59,708 nt of DNA from Syntrophobacteraceae bacterium (GTDB lineage Bacteria; Desulfobacterota; Syntrophobacteria; Syntrophobacterales; Syntrophobacteraceae), in contig JALOOX010000010.1 of the NCBI GenBank assembly GCA_025454175.1, positions 1-59,708 on the forward strand, written 5' to 3'. The position numbers and the translations under genes were made by a program. This document shows positions 24,813-32,161 of the stretch, piece after piece. Under the pieces are notes generated by a model. The model saw only the letters and a list, made by a program, of their open reading frames with translations. It was not told where the DNA came from and searched no databases. Positions within the stretch are counted from its first letter, which is position 1, and each line of letters opens with the position of its first letter.

Positions 24813-25808
24813 TCAGGGGACGTGAAACTTCGTCGAGATGGCCGTCACTCCGGGGCGAAGATCCCCGGGCTTGAAAACCACTGAGATGGAGTGAACGGCG
24901 CAGCTCAGGGCCAGGGGCTGTATGCCCGCCTCCTGCAGACTGCCCGCCAGGGCATCCGCGATACGGTAGCGGTCTCCGAAGTGAGGGCCGTGGAGAAAAA
25001 CGCATGCCGCCGGCTGCGACCATTTGTCTTCCCAAGGCAAATGATCGGCGAGGATCCTGCGAAAATCCTCCTCGTGAGGGTCCGCGATGCAAGCACTCAG
25101 GATCATCTCTCCGTCCTGCTCGCAATGCGCGATGAAAAAGGGCAATTTCACGTGCAGGTCTTCCATGCTCCGCAGGGCTTTCCCCAACGGCTCCATCCGC
25201 TTCGGATGCATCCGAAGGCTCCAGAGCACCAGGCCGGTTTCTTCCTGAACGGCATACACCTTTATGGCCTGCTCCTCGTAGGACCCCAGGACATCCTTGA
25301 AGATCTCTTCCTTGCCCGTGTACGCCGCATGCCATTCGAGGGGGGAGTTATACTCGGGAAAAACGAAGACATCGAAAAGGCCGTCGATCATCCGTTTGGT
25401 TTCCATGGACGGGATGATTGCGGATATCGCTGAAGGTGAGCTGGCCAATCCCAGGGGATGGATACCCTCGCGGCCAAGCAGCCCGATGAGCCCCCCGATC
25501 ACCAGGGGGCGCCGGTCATGGGGAAAGATGGAAGGGAGGCTGACGTCCTGCTGCAGCTCCACAACACATCGGGCATCGGTTTTGATCAGGAAATAGCCGC
25601 TGAAACCGTTCGATTTCGTTGTGCACAGGGCTGTTGCGGACCTGCCGTTTCCATTGTCCGCAATGTGAGTCAGCAGGGAAATGTTGATCTTCTCGGCGCC
25701 CACCCGTCGGCAAATGCCGGAAAGCGCGTCCACTCCGGGCTCGAAGGACACTTCCATGCGGGATCTCCCATCCAGGATCTTGACTCCCCCCAATCTGATC
25801 TTGTTCAT
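24813..25808 (-). CDS. Stand-alone ACT-domain protein resembling the aspartokinase regulatory region
   Basis: A 331-residue protein from the ATG at 25808, chosen over an upstream ATG because AAAGAGGAG precedes it. It starts MNKIRLGGVKILDGRSRMEV with no kinase domain. Several ACT-like units follow: VDALSGICRRVGAEKINISL, then PLVIGGLIGLLGREGIHPLG, and a C-terminal unit YRIADALAGSLQEAGIQPLA with SCAVHSISVVF. The spacing recalls the tandem ACT domains of aspartate kinases. It may be an amino-acid sensor. The gene lies 109 bases downstream of the sigma-54 activator and on the same strand, so the two may be co-transcribed. Confidence 0.65.
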   Translation of the reverse strand: MNKIRLGGVKILDGRSRMEVSFEPGVDALSGICRRVGAEKINISLLTHIADNGNGRSATALCTTKSNGFSGYFLIKTDARCVVELQQDVSLPSIFPHDRRPLVIGGLIGLLGREGIHPLGLASSPSAISAIIPSMETKRMIDGLFDVFVFPEYNSPLEWHAAYTGKEEIFKDVLGSYEEQAIKVYAVQEETGLVLWSLRMHPKRMEPLGKALRSMEDLHVKLPFFIAHCEQDGEMILSACIADPHEEDFRRILADHLPWEDKWSQPAACVFLHGPHFGDRYRIADALAGSLQEAGIQPLALSCAVHSISVVFKPGDLRPGVTAISTKFHVP

Positions 25809-25917
25809 GGCCGCGGCTCCTCTTTGCGCTCTGAAATCCGCCCATGGATGCGAGCTCTGAAGCTCAAGTCTTCCACCTCTACCCTTCACCCATAATACTC
25901 CAAATGAGAATGAAATC

Positions 25918-27309
25918 TCAGGGTCTTGCGCCAAGGCTCCTCGGGTCGATCCCGTATTTCTTGATGCGATGCCACACCGTGACCCGGTTGACTCCCAGGA
26001 TCCTGGCGGCCCGGGTCTGATTGCCCCCGCACTGGATCAACGCCTTCACGAGGGCATCCCTCTCCGCGGAGGGCTCTGACGGAGGGGAGGGCGCGGCAGC
26101 CCTCTCCATGACCCGCCGTGTGGTGGTCAACTTGACCGGCAGGTGCTCGGGACGGATGAGACCCGCCTCGGCGACGACAAAGGCATACTCCAGGGCACCA
26201 TTCAGCTCCCGCACATTGCCGGGCCAGCCGTGCCGCATGAAGATATCCATGGCCTCGGCGCTGAGGCCGGTGATCGCCTTGCCGCTCCTCGCCCGAAGCC
26301 GGCTGATGAAGTGACCGGCCAGGGCCGGAATGTCGTCCATTCGTTCCCGCAGGGGCGGCAGATGGATGGGGATCACGTTGATGCGGAAGTAGAAATCCTC
26401 GCGAAACCGGCCCTCCCTCACCAGTTGCTCCAGGTCCCGGTTGGTGGCCGTGATGATCCGCACATCCACGCGGATGGGGCGATGGTCTCCCACCCTCTCC
26501 ACCTGCTTGGTCTCGAGGGTCCGCAGCAGCTTCACCTGGATCGACAGGGGCAGGTCCCCGATTTCATCCAGGAAGATGTCTCCGCCGTCGGCTGCCTCGA
26601 ACCGTCCCCGCCGGTGGCTGGTTGCTCCCGTGAAAGCTCCCTTGACATGGCCGAAGAGCTCGCTTTCGAGAAGAGCCTCGTTGAGGGCGGCGCAGTTGAG
26701 CTGGATGAAAGGTCCGTCGCGTCGCTTCCCAAGGCGGTGGATCGCATGGGCCGCGAGCTCCTTTCCCGTTCCGGTCTCCCCGGTGATGATGAGCGGAGCG
26801 TCACTCTGGGCGGCCTTCTCGATGATTTCATAGGACTGCCTCATGACGGGGGAGGAGCCTACCATTCCCAAAAAGCTGGATTGCCCCTCCAGCAGCCGGG
26901 AGAGCTCGACAATCTTTTGATCCCGCCAGTCTATCTCCGAAATGTCCGTCACGGTCTCCACGGCTCCCAGCACTTTCCCCCCGGAATCCCTGAGGAGGGA
27001 GGCGTTCTTGAGGACGTGGACGCAGGAGCCGTCCTTGCGCACGAAAAAACAGGATTTCCGGTGACTCTCCTCACCGCTGAAAAGCTGGCACCAGTGACTG
27101 TCGCCGCCTCCGCTTCGAACCCGCTCGCAAACGTCGCAGTGAAAAGTCGCGCAGGACCGCCCGATGAGCTCTTCCCTCGTGTAGCCTGAAATCTTCTCCA
27201 GGGCCTGGTTGACCATGAGGACGGTGCCATCGGGCGAGACCAGCAGGACCCCATCGTTCATGGTGTTGATGATTTCCATCAGGTATCGGTTCAGGTCCTC
27301 TTCGTTCAT
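25918..27309 (-). CDS. PAS-domain sigma-54-dependent activator (NtrC family)
   Basis: A 463-residue protein from MNEEDL at 27309 (GGGAG upstream; an ATG at 27330 lacks one). Residues about 10-130 are a PAS sensor (MNDGVLLVSPDGTVLMVNQA) with an unusual cysteine set (CATFHCDVC, then HWC). The AAA+ domain has Walker A GETGTGKE, the sigma-54 loop GAFTGA, Walker B IFLDEIGDLP and the R-finger region. The C-terminus has a Fis-type helix-turn-helix (GGNQTRAARILGVNRVTVWH). There is no receiver domain, so control is by ligand or redox sensing. It is divergent from the respiratory operon at 27687, with a palindrome and a -24/-12 promoter between. Confidence 0.93.
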   Translation of the reverse strand: MNEEDLNRYLMEIINTMNDGVLLVSPDGTVLMVNQALEKISGYTREELIGRSCATFHCDVCERVRSGGGDSHWCQLFSGEESHRKSCFFVRKDGSCVHVLKNASLLRDSGGKVLGAVETVTDISEIDWRDQKIVELSRLLEGQSSFLGMVGSSPVMRQSYEIIEKAAQSDAPLIITGETGTGKELAAHAIHRLGKRRDGPFIQLNCAALNEALLESELFGHVKGAFTGATSHRRGRFEAADGGDIFLDEIGDLPLSIQVKLLRTLETKQVERVGDHRPIRVDVRIITATNRDLEQLVREGRFREDFYFRINVIPIHLPPLRERMDDIPALAGHFISRLRARSGKAITGLSAEAMDIFMRHGWPGNVRELNGALEYAFVVAEAGLIRPEHLPVKLTTTRRVMERAAAPSPPSEPSAERDALVKALIQCGGNQTRAARILGVNRVTVWHRIKKYGIDPRSLGARP

Positions 27310-27350
27310 CCGCGAAGCTCCCGGGCGCATGATGGCGTGCTGTTTAATTG

Positions 27351-27372
27351 GATATTTAAACGTTTAAATATC
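27351..27372. promoter_or_regulatory. Perfect 22-bp palindrome, candidate activator-binding site
   Basis: GATATTTAAAC is followed by its exact complement. This AT-rich palindrome stands out in GC-rich surroundings, 41 bases upstream of the PAS-activator start and 96 bases upstream of the sigma-54 promoter at 27468. That is the distance expected of an enhancer site. It could also mediate autoregulation of the activator. Confidence 0.6.
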
Positions 27373-27467
27373 GCAAACTCGCCTTCCCCACAACACATTC
27401 AGGGGTGAATAATCTCAACCGTAGGAAATCAATGGATATTTCCGAGTGCCGGTTGGCGTGGTCCCGC

Positions 27468-27482
27468 TGGCATTCTTATTGC
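27468..27482 (+). promoter_or_regulatory. Sigma-54 (-24/-12) promoter of the respiratory operon
   Basis: TGGCATTCTTATTGC matches TGGCAC-N5-TTGC at all but one position of the consensus, with exact GG-to-GC spacing. It faces the Fe-S/NrfD/cytochrome operon and would give a leader of about 190 bases. A gene for a sigma-54 activator lies divergently upstream. Confidence 0.7.
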
Positions 27483-27534
27483 CCATGAGGAGGGTTGGGG
27501 AGCCGGATTCGCTGGTTTGGACCGGGAGCCCGTC

Positions 27535-27690
27535 ATGAGGTCGGCTGAACAGCTCGAGGGGTGCGGGGTCATTGAGGCCTGCGCATCACAGCGCATGTCG
27601 GTCCCGGCATCCATGAAGCCGGGATTGACGCTGGAAATCCGAAGCGGCGGCCTCGAAACGCAAACAAAGGGCAAGGGGCGCCATCCATGA
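27535..27690 (+). CDS. Candidate 51-residue leader ORF coupled to the Fe-S subunit gene
   Basis: An ATG at 27535 preceded by GGGAG at good spacing opens a 51-codon frame (MRSAEQLEGCGVIEACASQR at its start). Its TGA overlaps the ATG of the next gene (ATGA). It contains two cysteines and a Lys/Arg-rich tail. No family is recognised, and chance cannot be excluded. It is listed because of the coupled overlap and its place in the leader of the sigma-54 transcript. Confidence 0.3.
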   Translation: MRSAEQLEGCGVIEACASQRMSVPASMKPGLTLEIRSGGLETQTKGKGRHP

Positions 27691-28613
27691 ATTTGAATCG
27701 CAGAGACTTCTTCCGGGTGGCCGGCATCGCCGCGGCAACCCCGCTTCTGGATCGGTCCGTGGATGCAGCCGGCGAAGAGTCGCCCGGCGAGTCCTTGGGG
27801 TGCCTGGTGGATCTCACCCGCTGCATCGGCTGCCGCAAATGTGAGCAGGCCTGCAGCGCGGTCCAGCGGCTTCCGGCTCCCGAGCGGTCCTTCGACGACC
27901 TGCTGGTGCTGGAGAGGCCGCGCCGCATGAGCTCGAGGACCTACACCGTGGTGAACCGGGTCCACACGGGGGTCGTGGATGAGCACGGCAGGCCGGTCCC
28001 CACCTTCATCAAGCTCCAATGCATGCACTGCCTGGATCCGGCCTGCGTTTCGGCGTGCCCCGTGGGGGCTCTCACCCGGAAGGAGAACGGCGCCGTGCAC
28101 TACAACGCTTCCAGGTGCATCGGCTGCCGATACTGCATGGTTTCCTGCCCTTTTCAGGTCCCCTGCTACGAATACGAGGACCCCCTCACGCCCAGGGTCC
28201 GGAAATGCACTTTCTGCTTCGAGCAGCGGTTGGTCGAGGGAAAGGTCCCGGGCTGCATCGGTGTCTGTCCCGTGGAAGCCCTGACCTTCGGCCCGCGCAG
28301 TCAGCTCCTGGAGGCCGCGCGGAGGAGAATCCAGGAGGATCCGGGCCGCTATATCCAGCACATCTACGGCGAAAAGGAGGTCGGCGGCACCGGCTGGCTC
28401 TATCTTTCGGGGGTCTCCTTCGACCGGCTCGGGCTCCAGAAGCTTCCCGAGCGTCCCATGCCCAAGTTGCCCGAGACCATCCAGCACGGCCTCTACAGCT
28501 TCCTCTGGGCGCCCATTGTGCTTTTCGGGGCCCTGGGGGGCATCATGAAGCTCACGGAGCGCAAAGCTCGGGGCGGTGCGGCGGGTGAACGGGAGGAGGG
28601 AGCGGAATCATGA
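27687..28613 (+). CDS. Tat-exported four-cluster ferredoxin subunit (HybA/NrfC-like)
   Basis: A 308-residue protein. The N-terminus MNLNRRDFFRVAGIAAATPL is a twin-arginine signal. Ferredoxin cysteine sets follow: CIGCRKCEQAC near 46, CMHCLDPACVSACP near 112, CIGCRYCMVSCP near 145, and CTFC...CIGVCP near 175-195, enough for about four [4Fe-4S] clusters. A C-terminal hydrophobic segment (GLYSFLWAPIVLFGALGGIM) is a membrane anchor, as in HybA. It should pass electrons between the NrfD-type membrane quinone module and the multihaem cytochrome on the outer face of the inner membrane. The ribosome site AAGGGGC is in place. Confidence 0.9.
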   Translation: MNLNRRDFFRVAGIAAATPLLDRSVDAAGEESPGESLGCLVDLTRCIGCRKCEQACSAVQRLPAPERSFDDLLVLERPRRMSSRTYTVVNRVHTGVVDEHGRPVPTFIKLQCMHCLDPACVSACPVGALTRKENGAVHYNASRCIGCRYCMVSCPFQVPCYEYEDPLTPRVRKCTFCFEQRLVEGKVPGCIGVCPVEALTFGPRSQLLEAARRRIQEDPGRYIQHIYGEKEVGGTGWLYLSGVSFDRLGLQKLPERPMPKLPETIQHGLYSFLWAPIVLFGALGGIMKLTERKARGGAAGEREEGAES

Positions 28614-29824
28614 ATGCTCACGCGCAGCCGGCAGCCTTGCGGGCTCCTTTCTGGACGCCGGGAGTCCTGGTGATGCTCGCCTTCATCGCCGCCGCCTTTT
28701 TCTTCATCGTTGCCCGCTACACGGGGGGACTCGGGGCGGTCACAAACCTCAGCGACGCCTATCCCTGGGGGCTCTGGATCGGCATCGACGTGGCGACCGG
28801 GGTGGCCCTGGCGGCGGGCGGGTTCACCAGCGCGGCCCTGGCCCACATCTTCGGGCGACACGCCTACGAGTCGGTGACGCGGCCGGCCCTCCTCACGGCC
28901 GTCCTGGGCTACACTTTCGTCTCCCTGGCCCTCGTGGTCGATATCGGGAGGTCCTGGACCATCTGGCACCCCATCGTGTACCACCAGGGGAATTCGGTCC
29001 TTTTCGAGGTGGCCATGTGCGTGGTGATTTACCTCCACGTGCTTTACATCGAATTCATTCCCATCGTGGCCGAGCAGTACAAGGGCCGAGTCAACCTTCC
29101 CGGCCCCCTGGCCGTTTTGAACCGTCCAGTCGATGCGCTCCTCGGCTTCGCCGACCGGATCCTCGACAAGGTCATGTGGGTCTTCATCATCGCGGGCGTG
29201 GTGCTCTCCTTCATGCACCAGTCCGGGCTCGGCTCGCTCCTCCTCATCGCGCCCACCAAGGTGCACCCCCTGTGGTACACCCCGATCCTCCCGCTGCTCT
29301 TCCTCATGTCGGCCATGGCCGTCGGGTTTCCCATGATCATCCTGGAAAACGGCCTGGCATCGGCTTCTTTCGAGCTTCAGGACGAAATCGGGGTCCTGGC
29401 GGGGCTCAGCCGTTTCACCATTTTTCTGCTGGGAGCCTACCTGGCGGTGAAGCTCGGCGACCTGTTCGCCCGGGGCGCCCACGTCCACCTGTGGGAAGGC
29501 ACCACCCAGAGCAATGCCTTCCTGGTGGAGATGGTCTTCGGCGTCGTCATTCCCTGGTGCCTGCTGCTCTCGTCGAGGGTTCGGAGCTCCAGGCGCGGAC
29601 TCTTCATCGCCTCGGCCCTCATCGTGGGCGGCGTCGCGCTGAACCGGGTGAATGTCTTCCTGGTGAGCTTCCAGCCGCCGTATGCCGAAACCTCCTATTT
29701 CCCATCGGTCGGCGAGATCGTCATCACGGCCGGATTCATCGCCGCCCTGATGCTGGTCTACCGGATATTGGTCACCTTTCTGCCCATCCTCAGCCCCAAG
29801 TCCCGGGAGGTGGCTTCCTCATGA
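28610..29824 (+). CDS. NrfD/HybB-type integral membrane quinone-interacting subunit
   Basis: A 404-residue polytopic protein with about ten hydrophobic segments. It starts by ATGA overlap with the Fe-S gene. The YPWGLWIGIDVATGVALAAG segment and the following GGFTSAALAHIFG are highly typical of the HybB/NrfD family. Later segments (YIEFIPIVAEQYKG, FLMSAMAVGFPMIILENGLA) fit the same family. NrfD-type subunits exchange electrons with menaquinone, and some conserve energy. It overlaps the cytochrome gene at its end, so the three genes are one coupled unit. Confidence 0.9.
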   Translation: MNAHAQPAALRAPFWTPGVLVMLAFIAAAFFFIVARYTGGLGAVTNLSDAYPWGLWIGIDVATGVALAAGGFTSAALAHIFGRHAYESVTRPALLTAVLGYTFVSLALVVDIGRSWTIWHPIVYHQGNSVLFEVAMCVVIYLHVLYIEFIPIVAEQYKGRVNLPGPLAVLNRPVDALLGFADRILDKVMWVFIIAGVVLSFMHQSGLGSLLLIAPTKVHPLWYTPILPLLFLMSAMAVGFPMIILENGLASASFELQDEIGVLAGLSRFTIFLLGAYLAVKLGDLFARGAHVHLWEGTTQSNAFLVEMVFGVVIPWCLLLSSRVRSSRRGLFIASALIVGGVALNRVNVFLVSFQPPYAETSYFPSVGEIVITAGFIAALMLVYRILVTFLPILSPKSREVASS

Positions 29825-31962
29825 AACGGATGCATCTGATGATCCTGGTCGGGCTGTCACTGCTCATCGGCGCCGCCACGCTGCTTCCCGGGTGGTCCGC
29901 CGAAGCTCCCAAGGCGCCCGCGGCCAAGGGACCGCCCCCTCCTCCTCCGAAAGTCTTCGAGGACGGCACCCCCTGGAAGGCCGTGGACCAGGAAGCGGCC
30001 CTCCGCCGAGCCCATGAGGCCGTTCCTCTCATGACGGCCGTTCTGGAGGAAACGGCATCGCAGCGCCGGGCCAGACTCGGCGACAGCGCCCCATCCCTGA
30101 AAGACCAGAAGCATCGGTACCTGGTGCTGGACAGCCCGCTGCTCAAGGAAGAAGGCGACCCCAGCGGCGACCTGTACGCCCCGGTGCGCTTCATGCACAT
30201 GAAGCATGCCGCCGTGGTGGGGAACTGCACCGAGTGCCACCACCGCCGACCGGCCGACCCCCGGGGCAGCGAAACCGCCCGATGCTCGGCATGCCACCAG
30301 GAGCCATTCAATCCCGCGACACCGGAACGTCTGGGGCTCAAGGCGGCCTACCATCAGCAGTGCATGGGCTGCCACCAGGAGCGAAGCCAGGGGCCGACGG
30401 ACTGCACGGGATGCCACGCCAGGAATGTCCCCAACCACAAGGAACTGGTGAAGCTCCCCGAAAACCCGGAGCCTTCGGCGGTGACCCGGGAGTGCCTCCG
30501 GTGCCACGACGCCCAGGCGGAGGACATCCTGAAGTCCGCCCACTGGCTCTGGAAAGGCCCCTCACCCCACACGGAGGGCTATGAGAAGCAAGTCCACCTG
30601 GGAAAAGCCACCAATACCATCAACAACTTCTGCATCGCCCTGCCGTCCAACTGGCCCCGCTGCACGAGCTGCCATGCGGGCTACGGCTGGAAGGACGGTA
30701 CGTTCGACTTTTCGGACAAGACCAAAATCGACTGTCTCGTCTGCCACGACACGAGCGAGAAGTACGCCAAGGTGCCCACGGGGGCCGGGATGCCCTATCC
30801 GGAGATCAACCTGAAGGAGGTTGCCGAAAGCGTCGGCAAGCCCAGCCGCCGGACCTGCGGGGACTGCCACTTCCAGGGGGGAGGCGGCGATGCGGTCAAG
30901 CACGGCGACATGAACGGCATTCTGTACTACCCGACCCGGGATTGCGACGTGCACATGGGGGGCATGGATTTTCAGTGCCAGGACTGCCACAAGACCCGGA
31001 ATCACAAGATCGCCGGGCGGTCACTGTCGGTGCCCGTCGCAGAGGGGAGCCGCTCCTGCGAGGACTGTCACACCAGCCAGCCTCACAAACACCACGCCGG
31101 CGAGGGCCACGAGGGTCACGATCTCCTGAACCACCACCTCAACCGCCATGTCCAGCACATCGCCTGCGTGACCTGCCACAGTCCCGTCTATGCCAAGTGC
31201 AAGGCCACCAAGACCTGGTGGGACTGGTCCAAGGCGGGCGACAAGGAACGGAAGCCGAAGAAGGATGAATTCGGAATGCCCGACTACGACACCAACAAGG
31301 GCGAATTCCGCTGGAAGGAGAGCGCGGTGCCCGTCTATGCCTGGTTCAACGGGAAGGTGCGCCGGCACATCATCGGGGACAAGCTGGGCTCCGACACCGG
31401 GGAAAAGCTCACCGAGCCTCTGGGGGCGCTCAAGGATCCCAGGGCCCGGATCACCCCCTTCAAGCTCATGGAGGGGCGCCAGATGGCCGATGCCGTGCAC
31501 AACACCCTCATTGTGCCGCACCTCTTCGGGCCCGAAGGCTACTGGAAGACCTTCGACTGGGACCAGTCGTTCCGGATCGGCATGCAGTCCGTGAACCTGC
31601 CCTACAGCGGAAAATACACATGGGTGGATACGGTCATGTATTGGGGCCTGAACCACGAGACCATGCCGGCCCGAAACGCCCTGGGATGCTCCCAGTGCCA
31701 CGAATCCCTCAAGGGCGAGAAGACCTGCAGCCGCTGCCACCAGGACAGCCGCGACGTGGATTTCCAGAAGCTCTCGTCCAGCGGGACCGACTTCTCCTGG
31801 ATGAAAGCCAGGGGGCGGGATGTTTCCGCCCTCATCGGAAAGACCGACTACATCGACTTCAAGGCCCTGGGCTACCGCGGCGACCCCATTTTGACCGGTG
31901 GGCGGTTCAAGCGGCTGCCCCTGGGAGGGCTTGGGGAAGCTGGCAGGGAATATACTCGTTGA
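29821..31962 (+). CDS. 13-haem c-type cytochrome: N-terminal haem module joined to an octahaem tetrathionate reductase (OTR)-like region
   Basis: A 713-residue protein with a Sec signal (MKRMHLMILVGLSLLIGAAT, then cleavage near WSA) followed by a Pro-rich linker. There are thirteen CxxCH motifs, near residues 136, 155, 181, 195, 225, 281, 305, 346, 386, 413, 449, 623 and 636. The first four form an N-terminal cytochrome c7/c3-like block. From about 225 onward it matches the octahaem tetrathionate reductase family (HWLWKGPSPHTEGYEKQVHL, INNFCIALPSNWPRCTSCH, ATKTWWDWSKAG). The real substrate is unknown: family members reduce tetrathionate, nitrite or hydroxylamine in vitro. ATGA overlap with the NrfD gene couples it to a quinone module. 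Confidence 0.88.
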   Translation: MKRMHLMILVGLSLLIGAATLLPGWSAEAPKAPAAKGPPPPPPKVFEDGTPWKAVDQEAALRRAHEAVPLMTAVLEETASQRRARLGDSAPSLKDQKHRYLVLDSPLLKEEGDPSGDLYAPVRFMHMKHAAVVGNCTECHHRRPADPRGSETARCSACHQEPFNPATPERLGLKAAYHQQCMGCHQERSQGPTDCTGCHARNVPNHKELVKLPENPEPSAVTRECLRCHDAQAEDILKSAHWLWKGPSPHTEGYEKQVHLGKATNTINNFCIALPSNWPRCTSCHAGYGWKDGTFDFSDKTKIDCLVCHDTSEKYAKVPTGAGMPYPEINLKEVAESVGKPSRRTCGDCHFQGGGGDAVKHGDMNGILYYPTRDCDVHMGGMDFQCQDCHKTRNHKIAGRSLSVPVAEGSRSCEDCHTSQPHKHHAGEGHEGHDLLNHHLNRHVQHIACVTCHSPVYAKCKATKTWWDWSKAGDKERKPKKDEFGMPDYDTNKGEFRWKESAVPVYAWFNGKVRRHIIGDKLGSDTGEKLTEPLGALKDPRARITPFKLMEGRQMADAVHNTLIVPHLFGPEGYWKTFDWDQSFRIGMQSVNLPYSGKYTWVDTVMYWGLNHETMPARNALGCSQCHESLKGEKTCSRCHQDSRDVDFQKLSSSGTDFSWMKARGRDVSALIGKTDYIDFKALGYRGDPILTGGRFKRLPLGGLGEAGREYTR

Positions 31963-31980
31963 GGTTGAAAACCTTCATTT

Positions 31981-32072
31981 TCTCACCGCGAAGGTCGCAA
32001 AGGGCACAAAGGTCGGAATGGGTCCATTTCTGTCTTTCTTTGCGCTCTTAGCGCCTTTGCGGTGAATTCAGA
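31981..32072. repeat. Imperfect long inverted repeat TCACCGCGAAGG...CCTTTGCGGTGA
   Basis: Arms of about 28 bases (TCACCGCGAAGGTCGCAAAG and CTTTGCGCTCTTAGCGCC, continuing TTTGCGGTGA) flank a central loop directly after the cytochrome gene. It is a widespread type of intergenic repeat, and it could fold and end the respiratory transcript. A half copy occurs at 20400-20450. Confidence 0.6.
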
Positions 32073-32161
32073 CTAAAGAAAGACCCAATCCCTAATTATT
32101 CAAGCATCAGATAGCGTTGGAATTTGCGTTTCATCAACCGAAATCGGTGAAAGGAGAAAAC

